A stretch of DNA of 64,000 nucleotides from DATATJ01 sp963789075 (GCA_963789075.1 CAWBJQ010000014.1:372001-436000), one strand, 5' to 3'. Positions 20,000 through 31,993 are shown, numbered from the stretch's first letter. Made by a program: numbers and translations. Notes: generated by a model not told the origin, from the letters alone.

Positions 20000-21250
20000 G
20001 TGAACATCGACCTCGATTCCTACGCTGAGCTCGCCGTCCGGGTCGCGCTCAACCTGCAGCCGGGACAGCGCCTGTTGATCATCGGTCCGCTGATGAACGG
20101 CGGCGTGTCGCTCGAGGCGGCGCCGCTCGTGCGGCGGATCGCCGCCAGCGCGTATCGGGCTGGTGCGCCGCTGGTCGAGCCGATCTGGGGTGACGAGCCG
20201 CTGCAACTCGAGCGGTTTCATCACGCGCGGCCCGAGACCCTTGGCGAATTCTCCACGTGGCTTCCACAGGCACTCGCCGAGCACGCACGCGCCGGACACG
20301 CCGTGATCTCGATCTACGCGAACGATCCCGATCTGCTCCAGCGCGAGCCTTCCGAACGCGTCGGCGCGCTGCAACAGGCGGTTTCGCGAAGCATGACGGC
20401 GTTCCGCGAGCTGATTTCCCGCAACCAGACGAACTGGGCCGTGGTCGCGGCCGCCGGCGCCGCGTGGGCGGCGAAGGTGTTTCCCGACGCGCCGCAGGGG
20501 CAGCAGGTCGAGCGGCTCTGGGACGCGATCGCACGTCTCTGCCGGCTCGATCGTCCTGATCCGATGGCGGCGTGGCAGGCCCATCTGTCCGCGCTCGCGG
20601 CGCGGAGCGACTTCCTCAACCGGCGCCGGTACACCGCACTGAAGTACACCGGCCCAGGCACGGATCTGACTCTCGGTCTGCCGAACGGGCACATCTGGGT
20701 CGGCGGCTCGTCGACGAGCGGCGGCGGCATCCGCTTCGTGCCGAATCTGCCGACCGAAGAAGTCTTCACGATGGCCGACCGCAGCCGCGCGGACGGCATC
20801 GTCCGCTCGACCAAGCCGCTCAGCTATGGCGGCTCTCTGATCGAGGACTTCAGCGTACGCTTCGAGGGCGGGCGTGTCGTCAGCTTCAGCGCCGCGCGCG
20901 GCGAAGCGGCGCTGCGCCAGATGATCGAGACCGACGACACGGCGGGGCGCCTTGGCGAGGTGGCGCTCGTGCCGCACAGCTCCCCGATCGCGGCGTCGGG
21001 GCGCCTCTTCTACAACACGCTCTTCGACGAGAACGCGGCGAGCCACGTCGCGCTGGGCTCCGCGTACAAGTTCACGCTTGCCGGGGGCGAGACGATGACC
21101 GACGCCGAATTCGAGCGCGCGGGCGGCAACAAGAGCGCCATCCACGTCGACTTCATGATCGGCTCAGCGGCCCTCGACGTCGACGGCATGTTCGACGATG
21201 GCCGAACCGAGCCGCTCATGCGCCAGGGGGAATGGGCGATCGACGTGTAG
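20000..21250 (+). CDS. M29 family aminopeptidase
   Basis: 416 residues, normal for thermophilic AmpS/aminopeptidase T-type enzymes. The N-terminal domain starts DLDSYAELAVRVALNLQPGQ. The C-terminal domain has the metal-site segments: NLPTEEVFT (Glu), GEVALVPHSSPI (Glu), LFDENAASHVALGSAYKF (His and Tyr) and HVDFMIG (His, Asp). These bind two metals and release N-terminal residues. It ends at a stop that immediately precedes a terminator-like hairpin. Confidence 0.92.
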   Translation: MNIDLDSYAELAVRVALNLQPGQRLLIIGPLMNGGVSLEAAPLVRRIAASAYRAGAPLVEPIWGDEPLQLERFHHARPETLGEFSTWLPQALAEHARAGHAVISIYANDPDLLQREPSERVGALQQAVSRSMTAFRELISRNQTNWAVVAAAGAAWAAKVFPDAPQGQQVERLWDAIARLCRLDRPDPMAAWQAHLSALAARSDFLNRRRYTALKYTGPGTDLTLGLPNGHIWVGGSSTSGGGIRFVPNLPTEEVFTMADRSRADGIVRSTKPLSYGGSLIEDFSVRFEGGRVVSFSAARGEAALRQMIETDDTAGRLGEVALVPHSSPIAASGRLFYNTLFDENAASHVALGSAYKFTLAGGETMTDAEFERAGGNKSAIHVDFMIGSAALDVDGMFDDGRTEPLMRQGEWAIDV

Positions 21251-21272
21251 GCCGGGTCCTTTTGGACCCGGC
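21251..21272. terminator. Hairpin between convergent genes
   Basis: A perfect 9-bp stem (21251-21259 with 21264-21272) around a TTTT loop directly after the M29 stop (21248-21250). The opposite gene ends at 21290, so it can serve both directions. It is the same palindrome type as 4004-4027. Confidence 0.6.
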
Positions 21273-21289
21273 GCCCTCCTTATCACCAA

Positions 21290-24200
21290 TTATTGTTTGG
21301 GCTTCTGCGGCTCCGCTTTGATCGGCGCCAGCTTCTGCCGCTTCAGCATGTCGTTGACCTGCGGCAGCTCTTTCTGCACGGCGGTGTCGAGCGCGCGCAT
21401 CTGCTCGTCCAGCCGGTCCGACAGCATCTTGAACATGTCGTAGGTCTGATCGGTCGGCTGCGCGTCGGCCGATTCGACGATCCCCTGCAGCGTGGCGATC
21501 TTGTTGTTCAGCATCACCGGGAAGTTGAGCGGATCTTCGAAGCTCTGATTCTTCACCTGGTACACGCTTCTCTCGACGGTCGTGAGCGTTTTCTCGAGCG
21601 CCTCGATCGCCTTCGCAGTCGGCCCCGTCTTGCTGTCCAGCTTCCCGGCGCGATCCTGCAGCTGCGGCCGGATGCCGCGCACGAGCATCACCGCCTCGTT
21701 CGCCTGGCTCGCCTTGTTGCGAATCTGCATCGCGAGCTCGAACTCGCGCTGGAGGTCCGCGTCGCTGACGTCGGCCAGCAGATGCGGCTCGCGGCGCACG
21801 GCGAACGGCTGCGTGGCCGGCTTGACCGTCGGCCGTCACGCGCACCTGGTAGTTTCCTGGAGGCGCCACCGGACCGCGGGTCGTCGCATCCCACATGATC
21901 ATCCCGGTGAACTCGGCCGCGCGGTCGTAGCGGAGATCCCAATCGAGCCGCTGCAGGCCGGCCGCCACCGGCGGCTTCGGATCCTTCGGGTTGAAGAAAT
22001 CTTCGATGCTCGGCGGCGCGGGCGGCTTCGCGAAGTCGGCGGTCGTGCCGGTGAACGTGCGGATCACCTTGCCCTGGGCGTCGAGAATCTCGAGCGTGAC
22101 CTTGGCGGCCGGCTGCTTCAGCATGTAGCTGACGCTCAGTGTTTTATCGAGGCCGCGCAGGGCGTCCTGCGGCTTGAACAGCTGCAGCTCGGATGTCTGT
22201 GCGCCCCACTGGCGGAGCGGCGAGATGTCGTCCATCACGTAGAACGCCGCGGCCGTGCGTGGCGATCACGAGGTCGCGCGCTTCCACCTTGATGTCGTGC
22301 ACCGGCGTGTCGGGCAGATTCTGCCGCAGCGATTGCCACGTGCCGCCGTCGTCGAACGACACATAGATGCCGTGCTCGGTGCCGAGATAGAGCAGCTTGG
22401 CGCGCGCCGGATCCTCGCGAACGGCGCGCGCGAAATCGCGCGGTGCGACGCCGTTGACGATCGTCGTCCAGGTCTCGCCGTAATCGTCGGTGCGGTACAC
22501 ATAGACGCCGAAGTCGTCGTGCTGGTAGCGGTTGGCCGCGACGTACGCGGTGCCGGGCCGATGCGGTGAAGCTTCCACGAGGCTGATGCGCGCGAAGTCC
22601 GGCAGCTCCTTCGGCGTGACGTTCTTCCACGTCGTGCCGCCGTCACGCGTCACCTGCACGTAGCCGTCGTCGGAGCCGGTCCAGATCAGATTGCCGTCCT
22701 TCGGCGACGGGGCAATCGAGAAGATCGTGGCGTAGGTTTCGACGCCGGTTTCATCGCGCGTGATCGGTCCGCCCGAATCGCCCATCGTGGCGGGATCGTG
22801 GCGGGTGAGGTCGGGGCTGATCTTCGTCCAGCGCTGGCCGCCCGTCGTCGTTTTCCAGACGTGCTGCGAGCCGACGTAGAGTACCGCCGGATCGACTGGC
22901 GAGTACACGGATCGGGAACGTCCATTGGAAACGCTCCGCGATGTCCTTCGTCGCGTAGCCCATCGGATTTTCCGGATACGGGTTCACCCGGCGGAGTTGA
23001 CCGGTCTTTCGATTGAAGTAGGTGATGTCGCCGCTGTAGCTGCCGGCGAAGAAAATGTCGGGGTTCTTCGGATCGTTGGCGACGTAGCCGCTCTCGCCGC
23101 CGCCGACCGAGTAGAACACCGTGTCCACGCCGCCGGCAATTGCACCGAAGCCGCTCGCGGCCTGGCTCGAGACGCAGGCGGTCGAGTTGTCCTGCTGCGC
23201 GCCGCACACGTGGTACGGCACGTCGCTCGTGGTCGTCACGTGATAGAACTGCGCGGTCGGCTGCGTCAGCGGCGTCCACGTCTTGCCGCCGTCGAGCGTG
23301 ACCGTGGCGCCGCCGTCGTTGGCGAGGATGAAGCGGCTCGGGTTCGCCGGATCGATCCACATGTCGTGGTTGTCGCCGTGCGGCACCATCGGCATCGTCC
23401 ACGTCTTGCCGCCGTCGGTCGACTTCATGAACATGACGTTCGGCTCGTAGATTGTGTTCTTGTCCTTCGGATCGGCGTAGACGCGCGTGTAATAGAACGC
23501 GCGCTGGCGGACGTCGCGGTTTTCGCTGACCTTCGTCCACGTCGCGCCGGCATCATCCGAGGAGAACGTGCCGCCGTCTTCCGCTTCCACCTGCGCGTAC
23601 ACGCGGTTGGAGTCGGCGCCAGACACGGCGACGCCGATCTTGCCGAGCACGCCCTTGGGCATGCCCGGTGCGCGCGAGATCTCGGTCCAGTGATCGCCGC
23701 CGTCCGTCGATTTGAAGAGCCCGCTGCCAGGACCGCCGCTCGACATCATGTTCGAGACGCGGAACGCCTCCCACAACGCGGCATAGATCACGTCGGGATT
23801 CTTCGGATCGAAGTTCAGCTCGATGCCGCCCGACTTGTCGTCGCGGTAGAGAATCTTCTCCCACGTCTTGCCGCCGTCTTTCGAGCGGAAGATCCCGCGC
23901 TCCGGATTCGGACCAGCCTGATGCCCGAATGCGGCGACGTAGACGAGGTCGGGGTTGGTGGGATGCACGCGAATCTTGGAAATCGTCTGTGCCTCGACGA
24001 GGCCGATGTGCGTCCAGGTCTTGCCGGCGTCGATCGACTTGTACACGCCGTCGCCCGGCGCGATGTTGCCGCGCAGCTCGCTCTCGCCGGTGCCGATGTA
24101 CACGATGTCGGGGTTCGATGGTGCGACCGCGACGGCGCCGACCGACGAGGAGGTCAGCTGTCCGTCGGTGACGGGACTCCATGTCGTGCCGCCGTTCGTG

Positions 24201-24451
24201 GTCTTCCACAGACCGCCGCCCGTCGCGCCGAAGTAGTACTCGTTGGGGCGCGCTGCGCTGCCGGTTGCGGCAATCGAGCGGCCGCCGCGCGCGGGGCCGA
24301 GGCTCCGCCACTTCATCGCGCCGAAGGGCAGCGGGGGCGTCTTGTCTGGCGCGGCCTGCGGCGCTTGCGCCGTCATGGCCGGATCGATCGCCAGCGAGCC
24401 GGCGAAGAGCAGGGCGAGAACGAACCACGCCGAGCGAGACATCTGACGCAT
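21290..24451 (-). pseudogene. Second secreted Asp-box (VPS10/sortilin-like) protein, frameshifted
   Basis: Intact from ATG 24451 for about 510 residues, with a signal peptide (SAWFVLALLFAGSLA), then broken by +1 changes near 22911, 22250 and 21835, after which the frame resumes to the end ...KAEPQKPKQ. Roughly 1050 residues in total. About eleven Asp boxes are visible (SIDAGKTW, SKDGGKTW, STDGGKTW, TLDGGKTW, TRDGGTTW, SFDDGGTW and others). The C-terminal 170 residues are a charged, helical region (RSVYQVKNQSFEDPLNFP) absent from the 5270 protein, as in many acidobacterial homologs. Its catalytic role is unknown. The breaks look like sequencing errors. Confidence 0.85.
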
Positions 24452-24477
24452 AAAATTCAGTCCTGTGCTTTCTTACG

Positions 24478-24545
24478 GCAGGTCTAAAGACCTGCGCCAC
24501 GAGTGGTCTTGCCGCGACGATCGTAGCGCAGGACTTTAGTCCTGC
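24478..24545. repeat. Pair of palindromes with CTAAAG/CTTTAG cores
   Basis: Hairpin 24478-24485/24488-24495 and hairpin 24528-24535/24538-24545 have 8-bp stems, the second preceded by CGTAGC. They face each other around a 32-base spacer between two minus-strand genes, and belong to the GTAG palindrome family. Confidence 0.65.
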
Positions 24546-24560
24546 CGTACCCCGAAGAGT

Positions 24561-25568
24561 TTACAGCCAACCGGTCCGTACGCCCGCGTCTGTCAGCAGC
24601 CGGACGATATCCGCCGGCACCGGCGCTTCAACGTCGAGACGCTGGTGCGTGATCGGATGCACGAATGCGAGACGCCAGGCGTGGAGCGCCTGGCGCGGGA
24701 ACGCCCGCAGGGTGGCCGCCAGCGCCGGATCGACGATCTCCCGCCACGCGCGGCTCGCCGTAGACCGGATCACCGACGATGGGCCAGCCCCGCGCCGCCA
24801 GGTGCACGCGGATCTGATGCGTGCGGCCCGTCATCAGCCGGCAGCGAAGCACCGACACGCCCGGATCCGGACCGTCCGTCCGAGCGAGGCGCTCGAAATG
24901 GGTGAGGCTCGGCGCTCCCACGGTGTCCGATGCGACGACCCTGCGGCGGTCGCCGCGGTCACGAGCCAGGCGCAGGTCGATTGTGCCGCGCGCGACGTTC
25001 ACGCGTCCGTGCACGACGGCGAGATACACCTTCTCGCTGCCGGTGCGATCGGCCGCCGGCCGTCCCGTTCGCGCCAACGTTCGCTGCAGCGCTGCGTGCA
25101 CCGCCGCAGTCTTGGCGACCAGCACGATGCCCGAGGTGTCCTTGTCGAGACGGCCGGCGAGCGACGGACGTTGGCCGGCTGGCCACCCCCGCGCGCGCCA
25201 GAGCAGCGCGTTCATGACGGTGCCGGTCGCGTGTTTGTACGTCGGGTGGACGACCATTCCGGCGGGCTTGTCGAGCGCGAGCAGGTGTTCGTCCTCGTAC
25301 AACACGTCGAGCGCGACGTTCTCCGCGGCCATGACCGCGGCTGCGCCGCGTCGGGCAGCGTGATCGCGACGATGTCGCCGAACGCCGTGCGCGCGGCGAC
25401 GCGGTGCACCGGCGCGCCGTTCACCGTCACGCGTCCGCTTTCGATCCACGCCTGGACGCGGGTGCGCGTGGCGGCATTGATATCGGTCAGATGCCGCCGC
25501 AGCACGAGGTCGAGCCGTCGCCCGGCGTCGCCGCGGTCGGCCGTCAGCGTGCGGATCGGGAGGCTCAT
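24561..25568 (-). pseudogene. RluA family pseudouridine synthase (frameshifted)
   Basis: The N-terminus is an S4 RNA-binding domain (RRLDLVLRRHLTDINAATRTRVQAWIESG, split here). The catalytic domain shows ALDKPAGMVVHPT, GRLDKDTSGIVLVAK with the catalytic Asp, and TGRTHQIRVHLA. The C-terminus reads RQALHAWRLAFVHPI, standard for RluD-type enzymes that modify 23S rRNA. Two breaks, near 25340 and 24765, split it into three frames; each is repaired by one base. It is divergent from yciH at 25589. The exact target uridine is not predictable. Confidence 0.88.
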
Positions 25569-25588
25569 CGAGCGATTATGATCACACG

Positions 25589-25945
25589 ATGAGCGACGGC
25601 GGAAAGGGACGGCTGGTGTATTCCAGCGAGGCGGGCAGAATCTGTCCAGGCTGCGGCTGGCCGGCGAACAACTGCCAGTGCTCGAAGCGCACGGCCGCCG
25701 AATCGATCCCCGCGCGCATCATCGCGAAGCTTCGGATGGAGAAGAAGGGACGCGGCGGCAAGACGGTGACGGTGGTCTACGACCTCCCGAACAACCGGGC
25801 GTTCCTCGAGGCGCTGTGTCAGGAGCTGAAGCGCGCGTGCGGTACGGGCGGCGCCGTCGCAGACGAGGCGATCGAGCTGCAGGGCGATCTGCGCGAGCGT
25901 GTCCGCGGCGTGCTGCTGAAGAAAGGCTTCGTCGTGAAGGGCTGA
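25589..25945 (+). CDS. SUI1/eIF1-like translation factor (YciH family)
   Basis: 118 residues. A short N-terminal Cys cluster (ICPGCGWPANNCQC) precedes the SUI1 domain: IIAKLRMEKKGRGGKTVTVVYDLP, LEALCQELKRACGTGG and IELQGDLRERV. Bacterial YciH resembles eIF1 and affects start-codon fidelity. The four Cys suggest a zinc knuckle ahead of the domain. It is followed 24 bases later by the ferredoxin gene. Confidence 0.92.
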   Translation: MSDGGKGRLVYSSEAGRICPGCGWPANNCQCSKRTAAESIPARIIAKLRMEKKGRGGKTVTVVYDLPNNRAFLEALCQELKRACGTGGAVADEAIELQGDLRERVRGVLLKKGFVVKG

Positions 25946-25969
25946 GCGATCTCACCGTACAATAGAGCA

Positions 25970-26320
25970 ATGCCAAAATTGACGGTCGAGGGGTTCGGCA
26001 CGGTCGACGTGCCGGCGGACAAACGGCTCGTGCTCGCCATCGAGCAGGATGCGAAGGTCGATATTCTCCACGCCTGCGGCGGGAACGCGCGCTGCACGAC
26101 ATGCCGCGTCGAGTTCATCGAGGGAGAGCCGATGAAGATGACCGCCGCCGAAAAGAGCGTGCTCATGGCCAAGGGCGCGATCGGCGTGCGGCTGTCGTGT
26201 CAGATGCTGTGCGATCACGACATGACCGTCCGCGCGATCAGCCGCCTCGCGGACTCCGGGCGCCCTGATCCGGGTCCCACGCCTCAGCCGATCATCACGC
26301 CCCCGCCTGAGTGGGTGTGA
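25970..26320 (+). CDS. 2Fe-2S ferredoxin
   Basis: 116 residues with the plant-type ferredoxin cluster spacing: C36-x5-C42-x2-C45 (HACGGNARCTTCRVEF) and C77 (RLSCQ). The family carries electrons; the partner cannot be seen. A proline-rich tail (GPTPQPIITPPPEW) follows the fold. Its stop overlaps the RF3 ATG by one base (TGATG), so the two are translationally linked even though no functional connection is known. Confidence 0.9.
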   Translation: MPKLTVEGFGTVDVPADKRLVLAIEQDAKVDILHACGGNARCTTCRVEFIEGEPMKMTAAEKSVLMAKGAIGVRLSCQMLCDHDMTVRAISRLADSGRPDPGPTPQPIITPPPEWV

Positions 26321-27968
26321 TGGACCTCGCACCGCCTGAAAGCCAGCACCCCGCCGACGCCTCGCCGTTCGCCGAGCTCGATCGCGAGGTCGCGCGGCGG
26401 CGCACGTTCGCGATCATTTCGCATCCCGACGCCGGCAAGACGACGCTGACGGAGAAGCTGCTGCTGTACGCCGGCGCGATCGAGCTCGCCGGCGCCGTGC
26501 GCGGACGCAAGGACCGCCGGCACGCGACGTCCGACTGGATGGAGCTCGAGCAGCAGCGCGGCATCTCGATCACGTCCGCGGCGCTCGAGTTCGAGCTGCA
26601 GGGACGGCGCATGTCGCTGCTCGACACGCCGGGCCACAACGACTTCAGCGAGGACACCTATCGCGCGCTCATCGCCGCCGACAGCGTCGTGATGGTGATC
26701 GACGCGGCCAACGGCGTCGAGGAGCAGACGCGCAAGCTGTTCGAGGTCTGCCGCCGCCACCGGCTGCCGATTCTCACCTTCGTCAACAAGTTCGACCGCC
26801 CGGCACGCGATCCGCTGGAGCTGCTGGACGATCTCGAGCGCACGCTCGGCATCGCGGCCGCGCCGGTGAACTGGCCGATCGGCAGCGCCGAACGGTTTCG
26901 CGGCGTGTACGACATCCAGCACAAGACGCTGCTGCGCTACGAACGCGAGGCGCAGGGACAGTATCGCGCGCCGGTCGAGCGTGTCGTCGCTCGACGATCC
27001 GGAGGCGAAGGCGATGATCGGCGAGAGCGAGTACGCGCATTTCCGCGAGTCGCTGGACGTCATCCGCGCGGCCGGCACCGCGTTCGACGTCGCCGAGTAT
27101 CTCGCCGGCCGGCAGACGCCGGTGTTCTTCGGCAGCGCGCTGACGAACTTCGGCCTCGAGCCGTTTCTGCAGGCGCTCGTCGAGCTCGCGCCGCCGCCGC
27201 AGCCGCGCCCGAGCGACTCGGGCATCGTCAGCCCGACCGACGAACGCTTCACCGGGTTCGTGTTCAAGATTCAGGCGAACATGGATCCGCGCCATCGCGA
27301 TCGCGTCGCGTTCGTCCGCGTCTGCTCCGGCCGCTTCACGAAGGACATGACGGTCTCCAACAGCCGCGTCGGCAAAGCGATCCGCGCGTCGCGCGCGTAC
27401 CGCTTCTTCGGCCGCGACCGCGAGACGATCAGCGTCGCGTATGCCGGCGACATCATCGGCCTCGTCAACCCGGGCCAGTTCGCGATCGGCGACACGATTC
27501 ACTCCGGCGCGCCGCTGCGCTTCCTCGACCTGCCGCGCTTTCCCGCGGAGCACTTCGGACGCGTCCGCCTGCAGGACACGCGCTACAAGCAGTTCGACGA
27601 AGGGCTCCGGCAGCTCGAGGAAGAAGGGCTGATGCAGGTGTTCTACGTCACGGCCGGCCGCCGCGAGCCGATCGTCGGCGTCGTCGGCGCGCTGCAGTTC
27701 GACGTGATCGCGAGCCGGCTTCGCACCGAGTACGGCGTCGAGGTCGAGATCGAGCCCGCGGCGTACACGGCGGCGCGATGGCTGGCCAACCCGACGCAGC
27801 CCGTGCCGCCGCTCGGAGGACAGAGCGCCGTCGCCGTCGATCGCCAGGAGCGGCGCGTGCTCCTGTTCAGCTCGGACTGGGAGCTGCAGTACTTCGAGCG
27901 CCAGCATCCCGACCGTCGCGCTGCTGGCGGAGTCGCCGGTGGGCGCCTCGACGGCCAGTCGGAATTAG
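26320..27968 (+). CDS. prfC: Peptide chain release factor 3 (two frameshifts)
   Basis: A GTPase of the EF-G type: G1 SHPDAGKTT, G2-region RGISIT, G3 DTPGHNDF, G4 NKFDRP. The switch region DWMELEQQRGISITSA is RF3-typical, and the order G domain, beta-barrel and C-terminal domain fits RF3 (about 550 residues). RF3 recycles RF1/RF2 after termination. The frame changes near 26990 (an extra C between GAG and GTG) and 27914; the true stop after correction is TAG 27966-27968. An ATG at 26320 is preferred to GTG 26311. Typed CDS because the second frame from 26981 onward is long and intact. Confidence 0.9.
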
Positions 27969-28049
27969 CCTTCCGCTATACGCACGTTGCGGGCGGATCC
28001 GTCCGTCGACCCGGGCTACAATCCACCTGTTCAATAAAGGAGCGTCCGC

Positions 28050-28939
<890 letters not shown>

Positions 28940-28940
28940 C

Positions 28941-28992
28941 GTAGCGCGAAGGCTTCTGCCGAGCGCTCGGCTGAAGCCTTCCCGCCTCCGCT
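28941..28992. repeat. REP-like palindrome after the dienelactone hydrolase gene
   Basis: GTAGCGCGAAGGCTTCTGCC at 28941 is followed by GAGCGCTCGGC and an inverted AAGCCTTCCCG arm. Same family as 8819 and 9672. Confidence 0.6.
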
Positions 28993-29056
28993 CGCCGATT
29001 GTTTGTGCGAGCACCGGCGAGGCTCGCCGGAGCGCCTTCGACGCGAAGGCGGCGCG

Positions 29057-30343
29057 CTACTCGTCGAGCGCCTGCGTGTTCGTCTCTTGCATCGGCCACA
29101 TCAGCGCGAGGCCGATGACGCCGTACACCATGATGTAGTACGCGGGCGCGAGCGGCTGGCCCAGCGTCTCGATCAGCCACGTCGACACGAGCGGCGCGGT
29201 GCCGCCGGCGAGCGCCAGCGTGATGCTGTACGCGAAGCTCATCGACGTCACGCGCGTGCGCAGCGGGAAGATCTCGACCACCATCGCGCCCTGCAGCCCG
29301 AGCGCCATGCCGAGCGGCACGGCCAGCATGATCTGCCCGAGATGAAGGCCGATCGGCGCTCCGTACAGCATGAGGTGCATCGCCGGCGTAGACGATCGAC
29401 ATCACGACGACGGTGAGCGCCATCATCAGCCGCCGGCGACCGATGCGGTCGGATAGCCATCCGCCGAGACGGCTTCGCGAGCAGCACGACGACCAGGCTC
29501 AGCGTGTTCGCGAGCAGGAAGGTCTCGCCGCCATCGCCGGTCAGGCCCTTCCGCCGCTCGACCGCGTACGTGAACGTCAGGTAGTACGCGGCGTTCGTCA
29601 TCGCGACGATGCCGAACGTCTGCACGATCGGCAGCCAGTCGGCGACGAGCGACGGCACGAGCGGCGGACGGCTGCGCTGCGGCCTTCAGACCCTCTGCGG
29701 TCTCGTGAATGCCGCGGCGCAGGAACCAGCCGAGGATGCAGAGCGCCGACGCTGGCGACGAACGGCATGCGCCATCCCCACGTCGTCGACTTGCGACGGG
29801 CTCAAGCAGCGCGTTGACGAGCCATGCGGAGCCGGAACCGAGGATGAAGCCGATCGTCGTGCCGGCGGCCGTGGAGCTGCTGACCAGACCGCGCATCATC
29901 GGCGACGACAGCTCGGTCGTGTAGACCATCGAGCCGGTGAACTCGCCGCCGAGCGAGAAGCCCTGCACGAGCCGCATCGTCACGAGCAGGATCGGTGCGG
30001 CGACGCCGATCTGGTCGTAGGTCGGCAGCAGGCCGAGGGCGAGCGTCGCGCCGCCCATCAGCACGATCGAGAGCGTCAGCAGCGCGCGGCGGCCGATGCG
30101 ATCGCCGACCGGACCGAGCACGAGGCTGCCGATCGGACGCGCCGCCGAATCCGAGCGCGAACACGGCGAACGCGAGGAGCTGCTGCGCGGTGTGGCTCGA
30201 CTGCGGAAAGAACTGCCGCCGATGTCGCCGGCGAAGTAGCCGTAGACGGCGAAGTCGAACCATTCGAGGACGTTGCCGATCAGCCCGGCCAGCGCCGTTC
30301 GCAGCGCCGACTGCCGCGGACTGGTGGGGGCGACAGGCAGCAT
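29057..30343 (-). pseudogene. MFS transporter of the metabolite:H+ symporter (MHS/ProP-like) family, frameshifted
   Basis: Begins LAGLIGNVLEWFDFAVYGYFAGDIG, the hallmark N-terminus of MHS-family symporters. It continues with the GDRIGRRALLTLS loop between TM2 and TM3, RLVQGFSLGGEFTGSM, LGGWLSDRIGRRRLM and the end MQETNTQALDE. About 430 residues expected. At least six +1 changes are apparent (near 30180, 30150, 29810, 29750, 29670, 29470 and 29390). Members import osmolytes, dicarboxylates or sugars acids; the substrate is unknown. Confidence 0.82.
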
Positions 30344-30392
30344 TGACGTGCATTCTAGCGCGTGCTGCGCGCGCGTCGCCTGTGAATCGCGC

Positions 30393-31292
30393 CTACTTCA
30401 ACTGACCGTCCAGCTCCATGTAGACGCGATTGAGCGCCGCGTAGGCATTGTTGGCGGCGCGCGTCCAATTGTCATAGACGCCGAAGTTGGCGCCGGCTGT
30501 CGCGCTCTCGATCGGCATGTGCCGGTCGTGCAGCCGCGTGCCCTCGGCGATGATCTGTTCGAGCGCGAGCCGGTAATTGCGCTCTTCCTCGCGCAGAACC
30601 GCCGCGCTGTCGATGAATCCGTGCGCCGGCACGAAGAGGCTTGGCTCCATCTGCTCAGCTCTCTTCAACGTCTCGACCCACTCGGTCGGATAGCCGTTCG
30701 CCATCGACGGAAATATCCGATTGGAGAAGACCTCGCTCATGAACAGGATCTTCTCGCGCGGCAGATAGACCTCGAGGTCGCCGCCGGTGTGTGCCCGCCC
30801 GAGGAACAGAATGTCGATCTCGGTGCCGCCCATCGTGATGACTTTTTTGTCCGCGACCGTTTCGCGCATGAAACTTGAGGTGCGGTGCGGAGAAGGGATG
30901 CGCGAAGAAGGTGACCGAGTCCGGGAAACGCGGCGTCGCCACCGGTGTGATCGCCGTGCTCTGAGCCGACGACGACGTACTTGATCGGCTGCGGCGTGAG
31001 CGTCGCCGATGTCGGCGACGAGCCGCTTCACGTGTTCGACCGTGCCCTGTCCCTCGGCGACCAGCACGCCGTCGCTGGTCACGACGATCAGGTTGTTCAC
31101 TGTGACCGTCCGCTTCGTCGGGTCGATCTGTTCGTAGCCGTACACGTTCGCGGCCAGCTTCGTGATGCGCGGGAAATCCGCTGGCGTCAGCCCGCGGACC
31201 GTGATGTCGCCCGTGCGAATCGGTTCCTGCGCGTGCAGGCTCGTTGCGGGCTGCAGCAGAAGGCTGAACAAGACGATGAGCGGTAATTTCAT
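30393..31292 (-). CDS. Secreted MBL-fold metallo-hydrolase (frameshifted middle)
   Basis: About 300 residues with a Sec signal peptide (PLIVLFSLLLQPATSLHA). The metallo-beta-lactamase signature is split: SEHGDHTGG (HxxDH-type) lies in another frame around 30950-31000, while the later metal-site parts (GRAHTGGD, VPAHGFID) are in the main frame. Breaks lie near 31000 and 30900. It overlaps the VWA gene stop by 4 bases, so the two are co-translated. Exported enzymes of this type hydrolyse varied substrates; none can be assigned. Confidence 0.78.
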   Translation of the reverse strand: MKLPLIVLFSLLLQPATSLHAQEPIRTGDITVRGLTPADFPRITKLAANVYGYEQIDPTKRTVTVNNLIVVTSDGVLVAEGQGTVEHVKRLVADIGDAHAAADQVRRRRLRARRSHRWRRRVSRTRSPSSRIPSPHRTSSFMRETVADKKVITMGGTEIDILFLGRAHTGGDLEVYLPREKILFMSEVFSNRIFPSMANGYPTEWVETLKRAEQMEPSLFVPAHGFIDSAAVLREEERNYRLALEQIIAEGTRLHDRHMPIESATAGANFGVYDNWTRAANNAYAALNRVYMELDGQLK

Positions 31293-31993
31293 GGTTGATC
31301 CGGCGACTGTGAGTGATCGTGGGCAAGCCGTTCGGCGATGGCTTTCAGTTTGTCAGGCAGCGAGAGAACCGCGGTCGTCGCGTCCAGGCGCCCGTTGGTC
31401 GCCCGCACCGCCGCGTTCGCGATCGCTTCGGGCAACCCGCTGCCCTTGAATTTCAGGACGATCGCGTCGACCGATACTTGTCGCGTGGCGAGAGCGGCGA
31501 GCCATTTGTTGAACGCCTGGTCGTCGACGCTGGTGCTGTTTTCGGTGCCGTCGCCGGTAATCACCACGAACGCGGCCCAGCGGTCGGGCGCTTTCCGCAT
31601 GAAGCGCTCGTCGACTTCCACGAGCGCGTCCATCAGCGGCGTTGCTCCATGGTCGGAGGTGATGCCGCTCGCCGAATCCTTCACCTTCTTGCGATCGGTG
31701 GTCGGCGGGACGCGGACCTGGGTATGCCGGCCGGTCGTCACGAGCATCAGCTCGTGTTCTGGCGGGAGCGCGTCGGCGAACGCGACCACGGCGGAGCGAA
31801 TCTGCGTGATCGCTGTGCCGACGCCGTCGCTCGTGTCCACGAGGAGCGCTACGCGCATCGGGCCCTTGCGCGTGTCGCGACTGGAAGCCTGCGCCGGTGC
31901 GGGCCGATCCGGCGGCTGCCCACGCGCAGCCGATGAAACCGACACCATCATGCCGATCGACAGGGCGAGGAGCAGCGGCACGGCGTTTCGCAT
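31289..31993 (-). CDS. VWA domain-containing secreted protein
   Basis: 234 residues from ATG 31993, chosen because a signal peptide (NAVPLLLALSIGMMVSVSSAA) follows directly and TAGGG lies 5 bases upstream; the longer frame upstream has no features. The von Willebrand A core is visible: VALLVDTSDGV where a MIDAS DxSxS would be (final Ser replaced by Gly), ATPLMDALVEVDE and FVVITGDGTEN. The degenerate MIDAS suggests reduced metal binding. Its stop overlaps the MBL-fold gene by 4 bases. Confidence 0.75.
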   Translation of the reverse strand: MRNAVPLLLALSIGMMVSVSSAARGQPPDRPAPAQASSRDTRKGPMRVALLVDTSDGVGTAITQIRSAVVAFADALPPEHELMLVTTGRHTQVRVPPTTDRKKVKDSASGITSDHGATPLMDALVEVDERFMRKAPDRWAAFVVITGDGTENSTSVDDQAFNKWLAALATRQVSVDAIVLKFKGSGLPEAIANAAVRATNGRLDATTAVLSLPDKLKAIAERLAHDHSQSPDQP

